Positions 1-7,098 of a stretch of 15,228 nucleotides of DNA are shown piece by piece. The position numbers were made by a program, and so were the translations under genes. The DNA is from an uncultured Eubacterium sp. (GTDB lineage Bacteria > Bacillota_A > Clostridia > Lachnospirales > Lachnospiraceae): positions 1-15,228 of the forward strand of contig CAOKJJ010000124.1 in the NCBI GenBank assembly GCA_948468465.1, given 5' to 3'. Below the pieces are notes generated by a model that was given only the letters and a program-made list of their open reading frames with translations, searched no databases and was not told the origin of the DNA. The first letter of the stretch is position 1; every line of letters starts with the position of its first letter.

Positions 1-229
1 GATAACGAGTTATATTCGATGTATCAGCGCAGTCTTGAGATTGCAGAGATGAAATCCGGGAGTAGGAAAATCAACGCATGGCATTTCAGTTTGCTGCTGC
101 CTGTGCCAGCAGCGGTCTGCGTATCAATTATTTGTGCGATTACCCGTCCAAGCAAAATGAAGAATTATTTCCCTATGATTCCAATTCCAATAAGGGCTTG
201 GAAGAGATTAACCGGAAAGCAATAAGAAA
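1..229 (+). pseudogene. Broken 5' part of a RecA/KaiC-like ATPase gene (partial, two -1 frameshifts)
   Basis: Protein-like sequence runs through this stretch but changes frame twice. From base 1 frame 1 reads DNELYSMYQRSLEIAEMKSG and continues to about base 78. There it jumps back one base to a frame reading MAFQFAAACASSGLRINYL through to EEINRKAIR near 227. It then jumps back one base again into the frame that stays open to 1432 (KLVKEQYPKEQPAEAF). Each junction is repaired by adding one A (gcatgg to gcaatgg; agaaact to agaaaact), so two single-base losses explain it. The segment KINAMAFQFAAACASSGLRI resembles the helix and strand after a Walker A loop, as in a first KaiC-like domain. The true start lies left of the window. 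Either the gene is decayed or the sequence has two deletion errors. I do not know a named family for it. Confidence 0.55.
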
Positions 230-307
230 CTGGTCAAAGAGCAGTATCCAAAAGAGCAGCCGGCCGAAGCGTTTTCTTTTCAGAGTACCGATCTGAATAA
301 GAAAATT

Positions 308-1432
308 GTGGTGCTTCCGTCGCTGCATTACCGTATCAGCGCGTCAGAAAATTCAGTGACGCCGAATTTTCTGACGGTACCGGATTTTTCCGGAAAACAT
401 CAGGAACCAGAAGCTCCAGGCAGGAACAAGTCCAAAGAGAAAAAATACAAAAAAACAATATTTGGCATCAAAGAAATGATAGAAATCATGCCGAACCATT
501 TCAAAGACAGGAGCATGGCATTTCCGCAGATCATTACGATTTCAGGCAGCAGCGGGCTGTACAAATCAGACATTGCACTGAACGCGCTGATTGCAGGGAT
601 TGTGGACGCTGGCGAAAAAGGATTGATTGTCCGGCTGGGAGACAGGGACGCGTTTGCGGTACGCGGCGTACGATTTGAAAAAAAACTGCTGAAACGAATC
701 AAAGAGAATTACAGGACTTATGAGCAGGATTTTGCAGGAATGCACGAAATAGCAGACGCAAAGAAACAGGAAAAAGAGGGAAAAACGGACAATATCTATT
801 TTTATGAAAAAAGCGTAAGCAATGATGAACCGAATAAATATACACTCAGGGGATGGACGCTGAACCAGAAAGAGCCAAAACCGCAGCTGTTAGAGGTTAC
901 CTTTAAAAACGGAGCGCTGCTGCCAGAGGAATTTGTAGATGAGATTTGTCAGATTATTAACAGACACAAAATCAAGAGAGTCGTATTTGTGGATTTAAAA
1001 TACATTGGTTCCAGCTATCCGTTTCTGGTAAACAGCGATACATCCGGAGATTTGTTCTTATCTGCATTTGTACATATTATGAGAAATTACGGCATGCATG
1101 TCATTATGTCGTCTTCTGAAAGCGGTCTGGAGGCTTCAGATGTGGAGCTGAGAAAGGCAGGCATCCTGGCAGACGCTATATTAAGATGTTCCTCAGAGAC
1201 AAGTAAGGGGAGGTATAAGCCGGTTTATATTACAGGCGAAGGTCTGATTACAGACAGGCAGAAACGTGCGGAGCTTAAGATCTGTGAGGGTAAAGACTAC
1301 CGGTTATTATTTTGCGAAGATGGCACCGGAAGAGCTCCGAATGCCGTGAAGCTTCGGCCGTTCGATATTGATATCAGGCCGGTTACAAAAAAGAAACAGG
1401 AAAAACAGGAAGAAAAGCAGGAAAAAAAATAA
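308..1432 (+). CDS. RecA/KaiC-like P-loop ATPase, C-terminal part
   Basis: This is the intact 3' portion of the gene that begins at the left edge. The frame is open from base 212; GTG at 308 is only the first possible start in it and has no ribosome site, so it is probably internal. A Walker A-like loop GSSGLYKS sits at bases 545-568; the usual Gly before Lys is Tyr. It is followed by DIALNALIAGIVDAGEKGL, the helix-strand pattern of RecA/KaiC folds. A Walker B-like strand RVVFVDLKYI has its Asp at 992-994. The C-terminus is a Lys/Glu/Gln-rich tail (KKKQEKQEEKQEKK). Together with the broken upstream part this suggests a two-domain KaiC-like protein. The substrate and role are unknown to me. 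A perfect hairpin follows the stop, and the next gene has its own promoter, so this is the end of its transcription unit. Confidence 0.6.
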   Translation: MVLPSLHYRISASENSVTPNFLTVPDFSGKHQEPEAPGRNKSKEKKYKKTIFGIKEMIEIMPNHFKDRSMAFPQIITISGSSGLYKSDIALNALIAGIVDAGEKGLIVRLGDRDAFAVRGVRFEKKLLKRIKENYRTYEQDFAGMHEIADAKKQEKEGKTDNIYFYEKSVSNDEPNKYTLRGWTLNQKEPKPQLLEVTFKNGALLPEEFVDEICQIINRHKIKRVVFVDLKYIGSSYPFLVNSDTSGDLFLSAFVHIMRNYGMHVIMSSSESGLEASDVELRKAGILADAILRCSSETSKGRYKPVYITGEGLITDRQKRAELKICEGKDYRLLFCEDGTGRAPNAVKLRPFDIDIRPVTKKKQEKQEEKQEKK

Positions 1433-1442
1433 GCGGAATGAT

Positions 1443-1486
1443 ACTGGCTGTCCGGACGTCTTTCATTCGCCGTCCGGACAGCCAGT
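1443..1486. terminator. Perfect 16-bp inverted repeat after the ATPase gene
   Basis: Arms 1443-1458 and 1471-1486 are exact reverse complements (16 bp, GC-rich, centred on GTCCGGAC) with a 12-nt loop. The hairpin begins 10 bp after the stop codon, so it most likely ends or stabilises the upstream transcript. No clean T-run follows (gtgtaccagcccttt), so it is not a textbook intrinsic terminator. Confidence 0.5.
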
Positions 1487-1518
1487 GTGTACCAGCCCTT
1501 TGTTACTTTGATGGAAAT

Positions 1519-1565
1519 CCTAACCTGGGAAAACCAGAAAAGAAACACTTTTGACATTTTGTTGC
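1519..1565 (+). repeat. 47-bp intergenic repeat, copy 1
   Basis: This 47-bp stretch is repeated in the same orientation at 14622-14668 with 43 of 47 bases identical. Both copies contain two tiny adjacent hairpins, CTGG-(5 nt)-CCAG and AAAAG-aaaca-CTTTT, followed by TTGACA. Three of the four differences lie in the first hairpin loop and none in a stem. Both copies lie downstream of a plus-strand gene. Function unknown. Confidence 0.7.
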
Positions 1566-1603
1566 AAGGCATTAAAATTTTGGAAAATTTATGCAGCAAG
1601 TAT

Positions 1604-1632
1604 TTGACTGCTATGTAAAATAAAGTTATAAT
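1604..1632 (+). promoter_or_regulatory. Sigma-A promoter of the chemotaxis receptor gene
   Basis: TTGACT at 1604-1609 and TATAAT at 1627-1632 are separated by 17 bp. They lie about 40 bp before the receptor start. This is a near-consensus housekeeping promoter rather than the flagellar sigma type. The TTGACA within the 47-bp repeat just upstream has no good -10 at the right spacing. Confidence 0.75.
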
Positions 1633-1670
1633 AGGAAATATTTGAAAAAGACATAACAGGAGAAGTTATT

Positions 1671-3818
1671 ATGCGACACAAAGAAAAGAATGCTAAGCCG
1701 CAAAAAGCGGATAACCGCAGCCTTAGCAAAAAGATTATTTCAAAAATGGCAGGAATCACTGCCGGCATTTTTCTGCTGACCATTTTAATGTCCGCTTTTC
1801 TTACTGCAAGATCATTGATTCAGGTAAATCGGGAAAAGCTGGCGGCAGCTGCATATGAAAATGCTTTTTTAGTTTCCAATGATATTGAAAACGCATACGG
1901 CAAAGTGCTCGGTTTTGCCGGAAGCCTGCGAAATATTTCGGCGCTGGATCCAAAAGAGCAAAGAGATGCGATTGATACCGCGCTGGTGGGGCTTTTAGAA
2001 AGCGGAGGCGGATATCCTACGGCGTTTGCCTATTTTGAGCAAAATGCGATTGCGGATGCAAATGGAGAGCCTTACAGTGTTCACCACAGAGATATCGCAT
2101 ATGAGGCTGTTGTATATCCAAATGAGGAAAAAAACGGATATCTGTTTGAAAAACATGAAGATGCGTTTGACAACTATACAAAAGAATACTATATGCAGAT
2201 AAAAGAAACCGGAGAACCGTATGTCATGGACCCTTACGTATATGAGCTGATGGGAAAAAATATCATGATGATCAGCATCATTGCGCCGATTTTTGACGCG
2301 CAGGGGGATTTCCTTGGAGTGACCGGTGTAGATATGGCGCTTGACCATATGCAGGAGGAGCTGTTAGTCAGTACGAATTATAAGACGGCGCATCTGGCAG
2401 CGCTTGCCGAAGATGGCACGGTTTTGGTAGATTCGGCAGATGAGGAAAAAGTTGGATTAATTGCTTCCGAGGTTGGTTATGACAAATTAATGTCACATGC
2501 AAAGACCGTGCGTGAAATGCCGCAGGGAGAGTATGAAAACAGCCGTTTTCTTATAAAAAGCGGTAAGAACTTCGGCACAGGCAAAAACGGGATGACGGTA
2601 ACAATTCCGCTGACGGTTGGCGGAAAGACCGCTTGGACATTACATATGGCTGTAAACAGCAGTGAATTTTACTGGGCTATTTTAGAAAGCACAGGCAAGC
2701 TGACATTTATCGTTGCTTTATTGGGCATTTTGCTGTTATATGCGGTCAACCGTATGATACAGACATTTTTGGAGCCGATTCAGGTCATTACAGAAAAAGC
2801 GGCCAGGTTGGAAGAAGGAGATTTAAACATTCATATTGATATCAGTTCGGAGGATGAGCTGGGGCGGCTTTCCCAGGCATTTAACCATATCAGTACCGTA
2901 TTAAGCAATTATGTACAGGATATTTCAGAACAGTTGTCTAAAATGGCGGAAAATCATATGGATATTGCAATTACGCAAAATTATATCGGTGATTTTATAC
3001 CGATTCAGAGGTCCATCGAAAAAATATCGCAATCCTTAAATGAAACGCTGCAGGAGATCGTACGGTCGGCGGATGAAGTGTCTGACAGCTCAGAACATGT
3101 TTCAAACGGAGCGCAGACGCTTTCAGACGGCGCCGCAGAGCAGGCGGCAGCGATTGAGCAGCTTGCGGCATCTATAGAAAGATTGTCTGCGGATGTAGCC
3201 GCAAACGCGCAGGATGCACAAACAGCAAATGCTGCCGTTTCAGAAGTGGGACTTAGGATTCGCGAAAGCAACAAAGAAATGGATCATATGACGCTGGCAA
3301 TGACAGAGATTAGCCATTCTTCTGGTGAAATAGAAAAGATTGTAAAGACGATTGAAGAAATCGCAGAGCAGACCAACCTTCTTTCCTTAAATGCGTCGAT
3401 TGAGGCTGCAAGGGCAGGAGAGGCAGGGAAAGGCTTTGCGGTTGTTGCCAATGAAATACGCGAACTGGCGTCTAAGAGCGCGGCAGCGGTTAGTCAGACG
3501 ACATCTTTAATACGGACGTCTTTGAACGCGGTGGAAAATGGCATGGAAATTGCAGACCATACGGCACAGTCGTTAGTGTCTGTGATGAGCGGGTCGGAAG
3601 AGGTATTAGGCGCGATGGATAAGATCAGCACTGCTTCGCAGAACCAGAAAGCCGTATTGGAAAAACTGGCAGAACACGTAGAGGCGATCAGCAATGTTGT
3701 CCAGTCCAATTCTATGGCGGCACAGAGCAGTGCGCAGACAAGCGCAGAATTATCTGACCAGTCAAGACGGCTGCATGAACTGGTCAGCCGCTTTCATTTA
3801 AAGCAGGGGTCAGAATAA
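1671..3818 (+). CDS. Methyl-accepting chemotaxis protein (dCache-HAMP-MA)
   Basis: This is a 715-residue membrane receptor that senses an extracellular ligand and controls CheA/CheW signalling. ATG at 1671 is preceded by AGGAGA (1658-1663). Residues ~25-46 form the first membrane helix ([13 protein letters not shown]). Residues ~50-335 form an extracytoplasmic region that looks like a double-Cache sensor ([29 protein letters not shown]). Residues ~342-362 form the second membrane helix ([14 protein letters not shown]), and ~365-415 are HAMP ([18 protein letters not shown]). The remainder is a long coiled-coil signalling domain. Its tip at ~562-600 carries the diagnostic [20 protein letters not shown] followed by [13 protein letters not shown]. 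Adaptation-type Gln/Glu pairs are plentiful ([13 protein letters not shown]). There is no C-terminal CheR-tethering pentapeptide; the chain ends FHLKQGSE. Ligand unknown. No che or flagellar genes are in the window, so this is an orphan receptor. Confidence 0.95.
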   Translation: MRHKEKNAKPQKADNRSLSKKIISKMAGITAGIFLLTILMSAFLTARSLIQVNREKLAAAAYENAFLVSNDIENAYGKVLGFAGSLRNISALDPKEQRDAIDTALVGLLESGGGYPTAFAYFEQNAIADANGEPYSVHHRDIAYEAVVYPNEEKNGYLFEKHEDAFDNYTKEYYMQIKETGEPYVMDPYVYELMGKNIMMISIIAPIFDAQGDFLGVTGVDMALDHMQEELLVSTNYKTAHLAALAEDGTVLVDSADEEKVGLIASEVGYDKLMSHAKTVREMPQGEYENSRFLIKSGKNFGTGKNGMTVTIPLTVGGKTAWTLHMAVNSSEFYWAILESTGKLTFIVALLGILLLYAVNRMIQTFLEPIQVITEKAARLEEGDLNIHIDISSEDELGRLSQAFNHISTVLSNYVQDISEQLSKMAENHMDIAITQNYIGDFIPIQRSIEKISQSLNETLQEIVRSADEVSDSSEHVSNGAQTLSDGAAEQAAAIEQLAASIERLSADVAANAQDAQTANAAVSEVGLRIRESNKEMDHMTLAMTEISHSSGEIEKIVKTIEEIAEQTNLLSLNASIEAARAGEAGKGFAVVANEIRELASKSAAAVSQTTSLIRTSLNAVENGMEIADHTAQSLVSVMSGSEEVLGAMDKISTASQNQKAVLEKLAEHVEAISNVVQSNSMAAQSSAQTSAELSDQSRRLHELVSRFHLKQGSE

Positions 3819-3851
3819 ACTCAGGTTGAAGTTATTTATTTACAATTCCTT

Positions 3852-3886
3852 AGGAACTGTGCATAAGTTATTTTTGCACAGTTCCT
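3852..3886. terminator. Hairpin between convergent genes
   Basis: A 12-bp stem (3852-3863 with 3875-3886, AGGAACTGTGCA) and an 11-nt loop sit between the plus-strand receptor stop and the minus-strand deacylase stop, whose codon it touches. It could end transcription from both sides. The flanks are AT-rich but lack a long T-run, so strength is uncertain. Confidence 0.6.
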
Positions 3887-4377
3887 TAGTCTATGGATAT
3901 GATATGTACAGGATTGCCGTGATCTTTCAGGATGTTTATCAGATCTTCGGTTTTTAAGTAGATCGTTGCTGTATTATCATTTGGATGAATTCCGATGAGA
4001 CCGGGAGCAGCTAAAAAGGATTTGTCCAAATAACACTGTACTTTGCATGCGGTATCGTTTAAGATGCCCAGGGGAGATACAGCACCAGGAATCAGTCCAA
4101 GCAGATCCATTAGTTCATGCTCTGAGGCAAACGACAGCGGGCGGGTTCCGTTTCTTTGCCGAAATTTTTTTAAATCAACGCGTTTATTATCCTTAACGGT
4201 AATCAGATAAAAATTAAGCTTTTTATCATCACGTACGAATAGGTTTTTGGCATCGGACGCAGGAAAAGGCAGTGCGGTTTCTGCAAGCTGTGACATATGA
4301 AAGACAGCTTTATGTTCTGTAATATCATGCCAGATATTTTTTGTTTTCAGATATTGATAGATTTCTGCTTTGTTCAT
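3886..4377 (-). CDS. YbaK/ProX-family aminoacyl-tRNA deacylase (ProXp-ala-like)
   Basis: A 163-residue protein of the free-standing INS-like editing domain family, which hydrolyses mischarged aminoacyl-tRNA in trans (Ala from tRNA-Pro for the closest branch). Family signs are SDAKNLFVRDDKKLNFYLIT at residues 41-60 with the conserved Lys/Asn, KRVDLKKF at ~65-72, LSFASEHELMDLLGLIPGAV at ~81-100, SPLGILND, and HPNDNTATIYL at 131-141. Length fits a complete single-domain enzyme. An in-frame ATG exists 10 codons upstream (4407), but ATG at 4377 has GGAGAA at the right distance, so I chose it. The gene is downstream of the Cys-rich protein on the same strand, separated by a hairpin, so co-transcription is doubtful. 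Exact substrate (Ala versus Cys or other) cannot be read from sequence alone. Confidence 0.88.
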   Translation of the reverse strand: MNKAEIYQYLKTKNIWHDITEHKAVFHMSQLAETALPFPASDAKNLFVRDDKKLNFYLITVKDNKRVDLKKFRQRNGTRPLSFASEHELMDLLGLIPGAVSPLGILNDTACKVQCYLDKSFLAAPGLIGIHPNDNTATIYLKTEDLINILKDHGNPVHIISID

Positions 4378-4428
4378 GATGATTCTCCATTTATAAGGGA
4401 TGTTCATGATATATTATGGATTGACGGC

Positions 4429-4462
4429 TGAAGCTGCATGACACATATGTGATGCAGCTTCA
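4429..4462. terminator. Intergenic hairpin before the deacylase gene
   Basis: An 11-bp stem (4429-4439 with 4452-4462, TGAAGCTGCAT) encloses a loop that contains the palindrome CACATATGTG. A run of T follows only on the plus strand (cgctttttt, about 4464-4470), where no gene precedes it. On the minus strand it sits between the Cys-rich protein gene and the deacylase gene and could attenuate read-through. Confidence 0.5.
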
Positions 4463-4481
4463 CGCTTTTTTCGGAAATTTT

Positions 4482-4838
4482 TTACAGCATTTCTTGTTTT
4501 TTGCTTAATATAGCAGCACATGCGGCACATGCAGGGCAGTCGCAGTATTTTGCGCCGGATGCTTTAAGATCATTTGCATGAGAGGCGACTTCCTTTGCTT
4601 TTTGTTCGCCAAACACCTGAATACCAGCATCGGACTCCGCGAAAGCAAGCAGTCCGTCGATCGGCATAATGTCAGCTTCCAGTTCGGCAATCAGCAGTTT
4701 GGTCTGCTCTGTTTCCTGATCTGTGCCGACTGCCTGAAGCCAGTTCTGCGCGGCTGTTTTTGCCTCGGTACAGCAGGATGGCGCCTGTATGAGCTTGTTT
4801 ACATTTTCTGTTACATAGTCTTTTACGTTCTGGTTCAT
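4482..4838 (-). CDS. Small Cys-rich protein with CC and CDCPAC motifs, unknown function
   Basis: A 118-residue soluble protein. ATG at 4838 (MNQNVKDYV) has AAAGGA nine bases upstream and is preferred to the ATG at 4859. A Cys pair lies at 22-23 (APSCCTEAK). A mostly helical acidic middle follows (LEADIMPIDGLLAFAESDAG at ~53-72). A C-terminal cluster YCDCPACAAC has Cys at 99, 101, 104 and 107. Six cysteines in a small acidic protein suggest metal or Fe-S binding or redox chemistry, but this is inference. From memory, close relatives occur widely in Lachnospiraceae and are sometimes mislabelled Hsp90; nothing here resembles the Hsp90 ATPase. It lies 78 bp downstream of the MarR gene on the same strand, so it is a plausible target or operon partner of that regulator. 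Confidence 0.8.
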   Translation of the reverse strand: MNQNVKDYVTENVNKLIQAPSCCTEAKTAAQNWLQAVGTDQETEQTKLLIAELEADIMPIDGLLAFAESDAGIQVFGEQKAKEVASHANDLKASGAKYCDCPACAACAAILSKKQEML

Positions 4839-4916
4839 GGTTGGGTTCCTTTCTTTCATTTTTATTTAGATGTTTCATCCATATGGAGAAGGAAACAGCA
4901 GTTTGCAGTGTATGAT

Positions 4917-5354
4917 TCATGTGGATGCATGTTGTTTCAGATTTTCAAGTATTCGTTCAAGCATGCATTCGCACTGACGTATTTCTTCGTTTGAAAACCC
5001 TGCATAAAAAATGTCTGTCATTTGATCGGAAACAGCGTTGTAATCTGCCTGCAGGTTTTTAGCCTGATCGGTCAGCGACAACAGCGTTTTTCTGCGGTCA
5101 TTGGGGTCAGGAATACGCACAATCAGTCCGCATGCTTCCATACGATCAGCCATGCTGGTAAGTGTTGTGGCAGCAAGGCCGGTTTTATCCGCGAGCTCTC
5201 TGAGAGAAATATGGTCTTTTTGCCAGAGCGTGTAAAGGATGTGTCCTTGTGCACCGTTAAAAGCATCAATGTTTTTCTCAGCGAGGATTCGGTTAAAAAT
5301 GCGGCTGTTAATTTGCTTGATTTGTGAAATCATATTTCCTGCATGAACGATCAT
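4917..5354 (-). CDS. MarR-family transcriptional regulator
   Basis: A 145-residue winged-helix regulator. Residues ~48-75 carry the helix-turn-helix (ISLRELADKTGLAATTLTSM). The wing has the family signature DPNDRRKTLLSLT at 83-95. The flanking N- and C-terminal helices should form the dimer interface. ATG at 5354 follows a strong site (AAAGGAGG). Only Cys76 and Cys114 are present, so redox sensing is possible but not shown. It heads a minus-strand unit with the Cys-rich protein and is likely autoregulated through a near-palindrome between its -35 and -10 boxes. The ligand is unknown. Confidence 0.92.
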   Translation of the reverse strand: MIVHAGNMISQIKQINSRIFNRILAEKNIDAFNGAQGHILYTLWQKDHISLRELADKTGLAATTLTSMADRMEACGLIVRIPDPNDRRKTLLSLTDQAKNLQADYNAVSDQMTDIFYAGFSNEEIRQCECMLERILENLKQHAST

Positions 5355-5375
5355 AAAAAATTCCTCCTTTATAAG

Positions 5376-5404
5376 ATTGTACTATATAGAAGTATTTTTG
5401 TAAA
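5376..5404 (-). promoter_or_regulatory. Promoter and probable operator of the MarR gene
   Basis: Read on the minus strand, TTTACA (5404-5399) and TACAAT (5381-5376) are spaced by 17 bp. Inside the spacer is an imperfect inverted repeat, TACTTCTATATAGTA, typical in size and place for MarR autorepression. The operator call is inference from position and symmetry. Confidence 0.65.
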
Positions 5405-5466
5405 GAAAGATTTTTAAAAACATATCAAGGAAATTTCAAATTTTATACACATACGCAGGATTGTAT

Positions 5467-6191
5467 TTATTCGTTTCTCCGTATATAATAAATCTGTATG
5501 GATAGGGAGGCATAAATGCGATTCGGGCATTCATGGTTGATTCTCCAAACGGCGGAAAAGCCCTGTGACCTGAGAATAAAGAAATCGAAAAAACGAGGTG
5601 ATAAATTAAATGATACGCCAGATGAAATCTCCAGATCGCTTATTTTTTTCAGATATTCACGGCTTTGTATCCTGCCCCATGCATTTATGTGCGTTCCGCA
5701 TGGGAACGTGGATGCTGCCAGTGCATTTCTGCCCAAGCAGATGCAGGGGATATAATCAGATTCGAGGAATGGATAATTGACAGCAATGGTAAGGTCTGTG
5801 ATCCAGCGGCCAAGAGGAGTTCTGCGGAATACAGGGGCTCCGCATAAATATCCGTCTAAAAACACAGAATTTTCATAATTGCTCGGATTGTCTAAAAATG
5901 CATGGGTACAGGCAGACAGGGATAAGCATAAATGGGAGCCGTCCTTATCGTGGTAGTTATATGACATAAAGCGTCCGGTTATGCAGGTATTCTGTCCGGT
6001 ATGCCTGCGCATTGTATCGGCCGTTTTTTCATCTATAGTGACAGGGATATAATCTGTCTGGCCGCTCAGCCTTTTTACGGCGAGTTCTGCTGTACAGAGT
6101 TTTTTTCTGGTTTTCCAGGGCATGGCTGGAAATTTCCGGTAATCTGTCCGGAAATGATGGCGAGATTGTTTGGTGTGATATCTTTTTGCAT
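5467..6191 (-). pseudogene. SSB-like OB-fold protein gene with a -1 frameshift at A AAA AAC
   Basis: ATG at 6191, preceded by AAGGAG, opens a frame (MQKDITPNNLAIISGQITG) that stops at 6075 after 38 codons. The protein clearly continues in the -1 frame from about 6100 as KKLCTAELAVKRLSGQTDYI, then TGQNTCITGRFMSYNYHDKD, FLDGYLCGAPVFRRTPLGRW, DYIPCICLGRNA and WGRIQSREYLKKI. That order matches the short single-stranded-DNA-binding OB-fold proteins of Clostridia, where I expect a conserved YLDGY...P.YR.TPLGR and GRIQSREY. The join is the heptamer A AAA AAC in zero frame, a classical bacterial -1 slippery site, but it is equally explained by loss of one A from an A run. About 55 residues after YLKKISD to the stop at 5467 look like nothing in the family, suggesting a decayed 3' end. 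It lies 61 bp downstream of the small helical protein gene, probably one operon. Confidence 0.6.
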
Positions 6192-6252
6192 GTACGTTGC
6201 TCCTTTTTGTGCTGTTATAACCATATCTGCTATTTTCTGTATCCTCTTTTTG

Positions 6253-6449
6253 TCAGGGATGGACAGAATATAGATTTTCTATTTTTTCTTTTAATTCAGC
6301 CACAATGCGCTGTATTTCCTCTTTTGTGTGAGTATAATAAAAAGAAGGTGGAAAAAGCTGCCATTCAGATTATATCTGTCTATTATGTTTATAATATTTC
6401 TAATCTCAGCCAGAAATGCCAGGCTGAGTTCCACGCTTTTATGATTCAT
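6253..6449 (-). pseudogene. Small helical protein gene with a -1 frameshift
   Basis: On the minus strand ATG at 6449, behind GGGAGG (about 6458-6453), reads MNHKSVELSLAFLAEIRNII then NGSFFHLLF. In that frame it drifts to TQKRKYSALWLN and stops. One base back, from the T5 run in cttctttttatt, the reading becomes YYTHTKEEIQRIVAELKEKI then ENLYSVHP and stops at 6253, which looks far more protein-like. The span is 197 nt, one short of 66 codons, so a single missing base would restore a 65-residue, largely helical protein. It precedes the SSB-like gene on the same strand. I recall a comparable small gene near such SSB genes in Lachnospiraceae but cannot name it. Confidence 0.5.
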
Positions 6450-6602
6450 ATGCCTCCCTTTTTTATAACCGACTATGTTAATAATAGATTATAAGTTCAG
6501 ATTTTGTGTCATCTACGATTTTCTCATGTCATTTATTTTATCATATAGTGGAAATAATCACAAGTATAAATCCATAGGAAATATTCATTCTGTTAAAAAT
6601 CT

Positions 6603-6618
6603 TTATTATGGGTAATAA
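6603..6618. promoter_or_regulatory. Possible operator upstream of the small HTH gene
   Basis: TTATTA (6603-6608) and TAATAA (6613-6618) form a perfect inverted repeat with a 4-bp spacer, 9 bp before the ribosome site of the HTH gene. Its location suits autoregulation by the encoded protein. The region is very AT-rich, so chance is possible. The rest of 6450-6641 shows no gene. Confidence 0.3.
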
Positions 6619-6641
6619 TTGTCATATGGAGGTGGACAGAA

Positions 6642-6854
6642 ATGCTGGATTACGGTCCGTTGTGGAAACTAATGGAAGATAATGGAATTTCACAATATTA
6701 TCTTTTGAAATATTGTGGCATAGATAATAAAACTCTTGCTAACATGAAGAAAAATGGAAATATAACATTATTTACAGTGGAGAAGATATGCAAGGCGTTT
6801 CATAGTAAAGGCATAGACTGTACACCTAATGATATTGTCAGGTTTATAGATTAA
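6642..6854 (+). CDS. Small Cro/CI-type helix-turn-helix protein
   Basis: A 70-residue protein that is almost only a DNA-binding domain of the single-domain XRE/Cro class. MLDYGPLWKLMEDNGISQYY is helix 1. LLKYCGIDNKTLANMKKNG is the helix-turn-helix (residues ~21-39). ITLFTVEKICKAFHSKGIDC follows, and it ends TPNDIVRFID, the usual close of this class. ATG at 6642 has a near-perfect GGAGGTGG site (6628-6635). The gene is noticeably richer in A and T than its neighbours and stands alone between divergent decayed genes and the nucleotidase gene, which may mean later arrival. Such proteins usually act as local repressors; its target is unknown, with the TTATTA/TAATAA palindrome the nearest candidate. 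Confidence 0.85.
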   Translation: MLDYGPLWKLMEDNGISQYYLLKYCGIDNKTLANMKKNGNITLFTVEKICKAFHSKGIDCTPNDIVRFID

Positions 6855-7001
6855 TAACATAAACACGATATTTATGGTTTGTATTTAACAGATCTAATCG
6901 GAAAATACCTTTTGTATCTATTGGAAAGATACTTATCTGTAAGGGTATACAAGAGAAATCATTAATTTCAAAAACAATTCCAAAAACAAGCAAAAATAAT
7001 C

Positions 7002-7030
7002 TTGCTTTTTCGTCACATTTCCTATAAAAT
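7002..7030 (+). promoter_or_regulatory. Possible promoter of the 5'-nucleotidase gene
   Basis: TTGCTT (7002-7007) and TAAAAT (7025-7030) have a 17-bp spacer and end about 70 bp before the start. The match is moderate in AT-rich DNA. The remaining leader (6855-7000) holds a possible fold: CTTTTGTAT near 6909 with ATACAAGAG near 6947, enclosing GTATCT/AGATAC. I could not match it to a known riboswitch. Confidence 0.35.
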
Positions 7031-7098
7031 GGAAATCACAATGAACACCTCATTGTAAAAAGCAACAAAATATTTATGATAAGAAAGGGAGGGAATTT

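Noticed and set aside
4482..4838. Naming the Cys-rich protein Hsp90
   Set aside because: It is 118 residues with no GHKL ATPase motif; that label in some databases appears to be a transfer error.
4578..4994. Plus-strand open frame of 138 codons opposite the Cys-rich and MarR genes
   Set aside because: It is a shadow of two well-supported minus-strand genes and has no ribosome site or protein-like composition.
6855..7098. Purine or other known riboswitch before the nucleotidase gene
   Set aside because: I found none of the conserved core segments of the classes I know.
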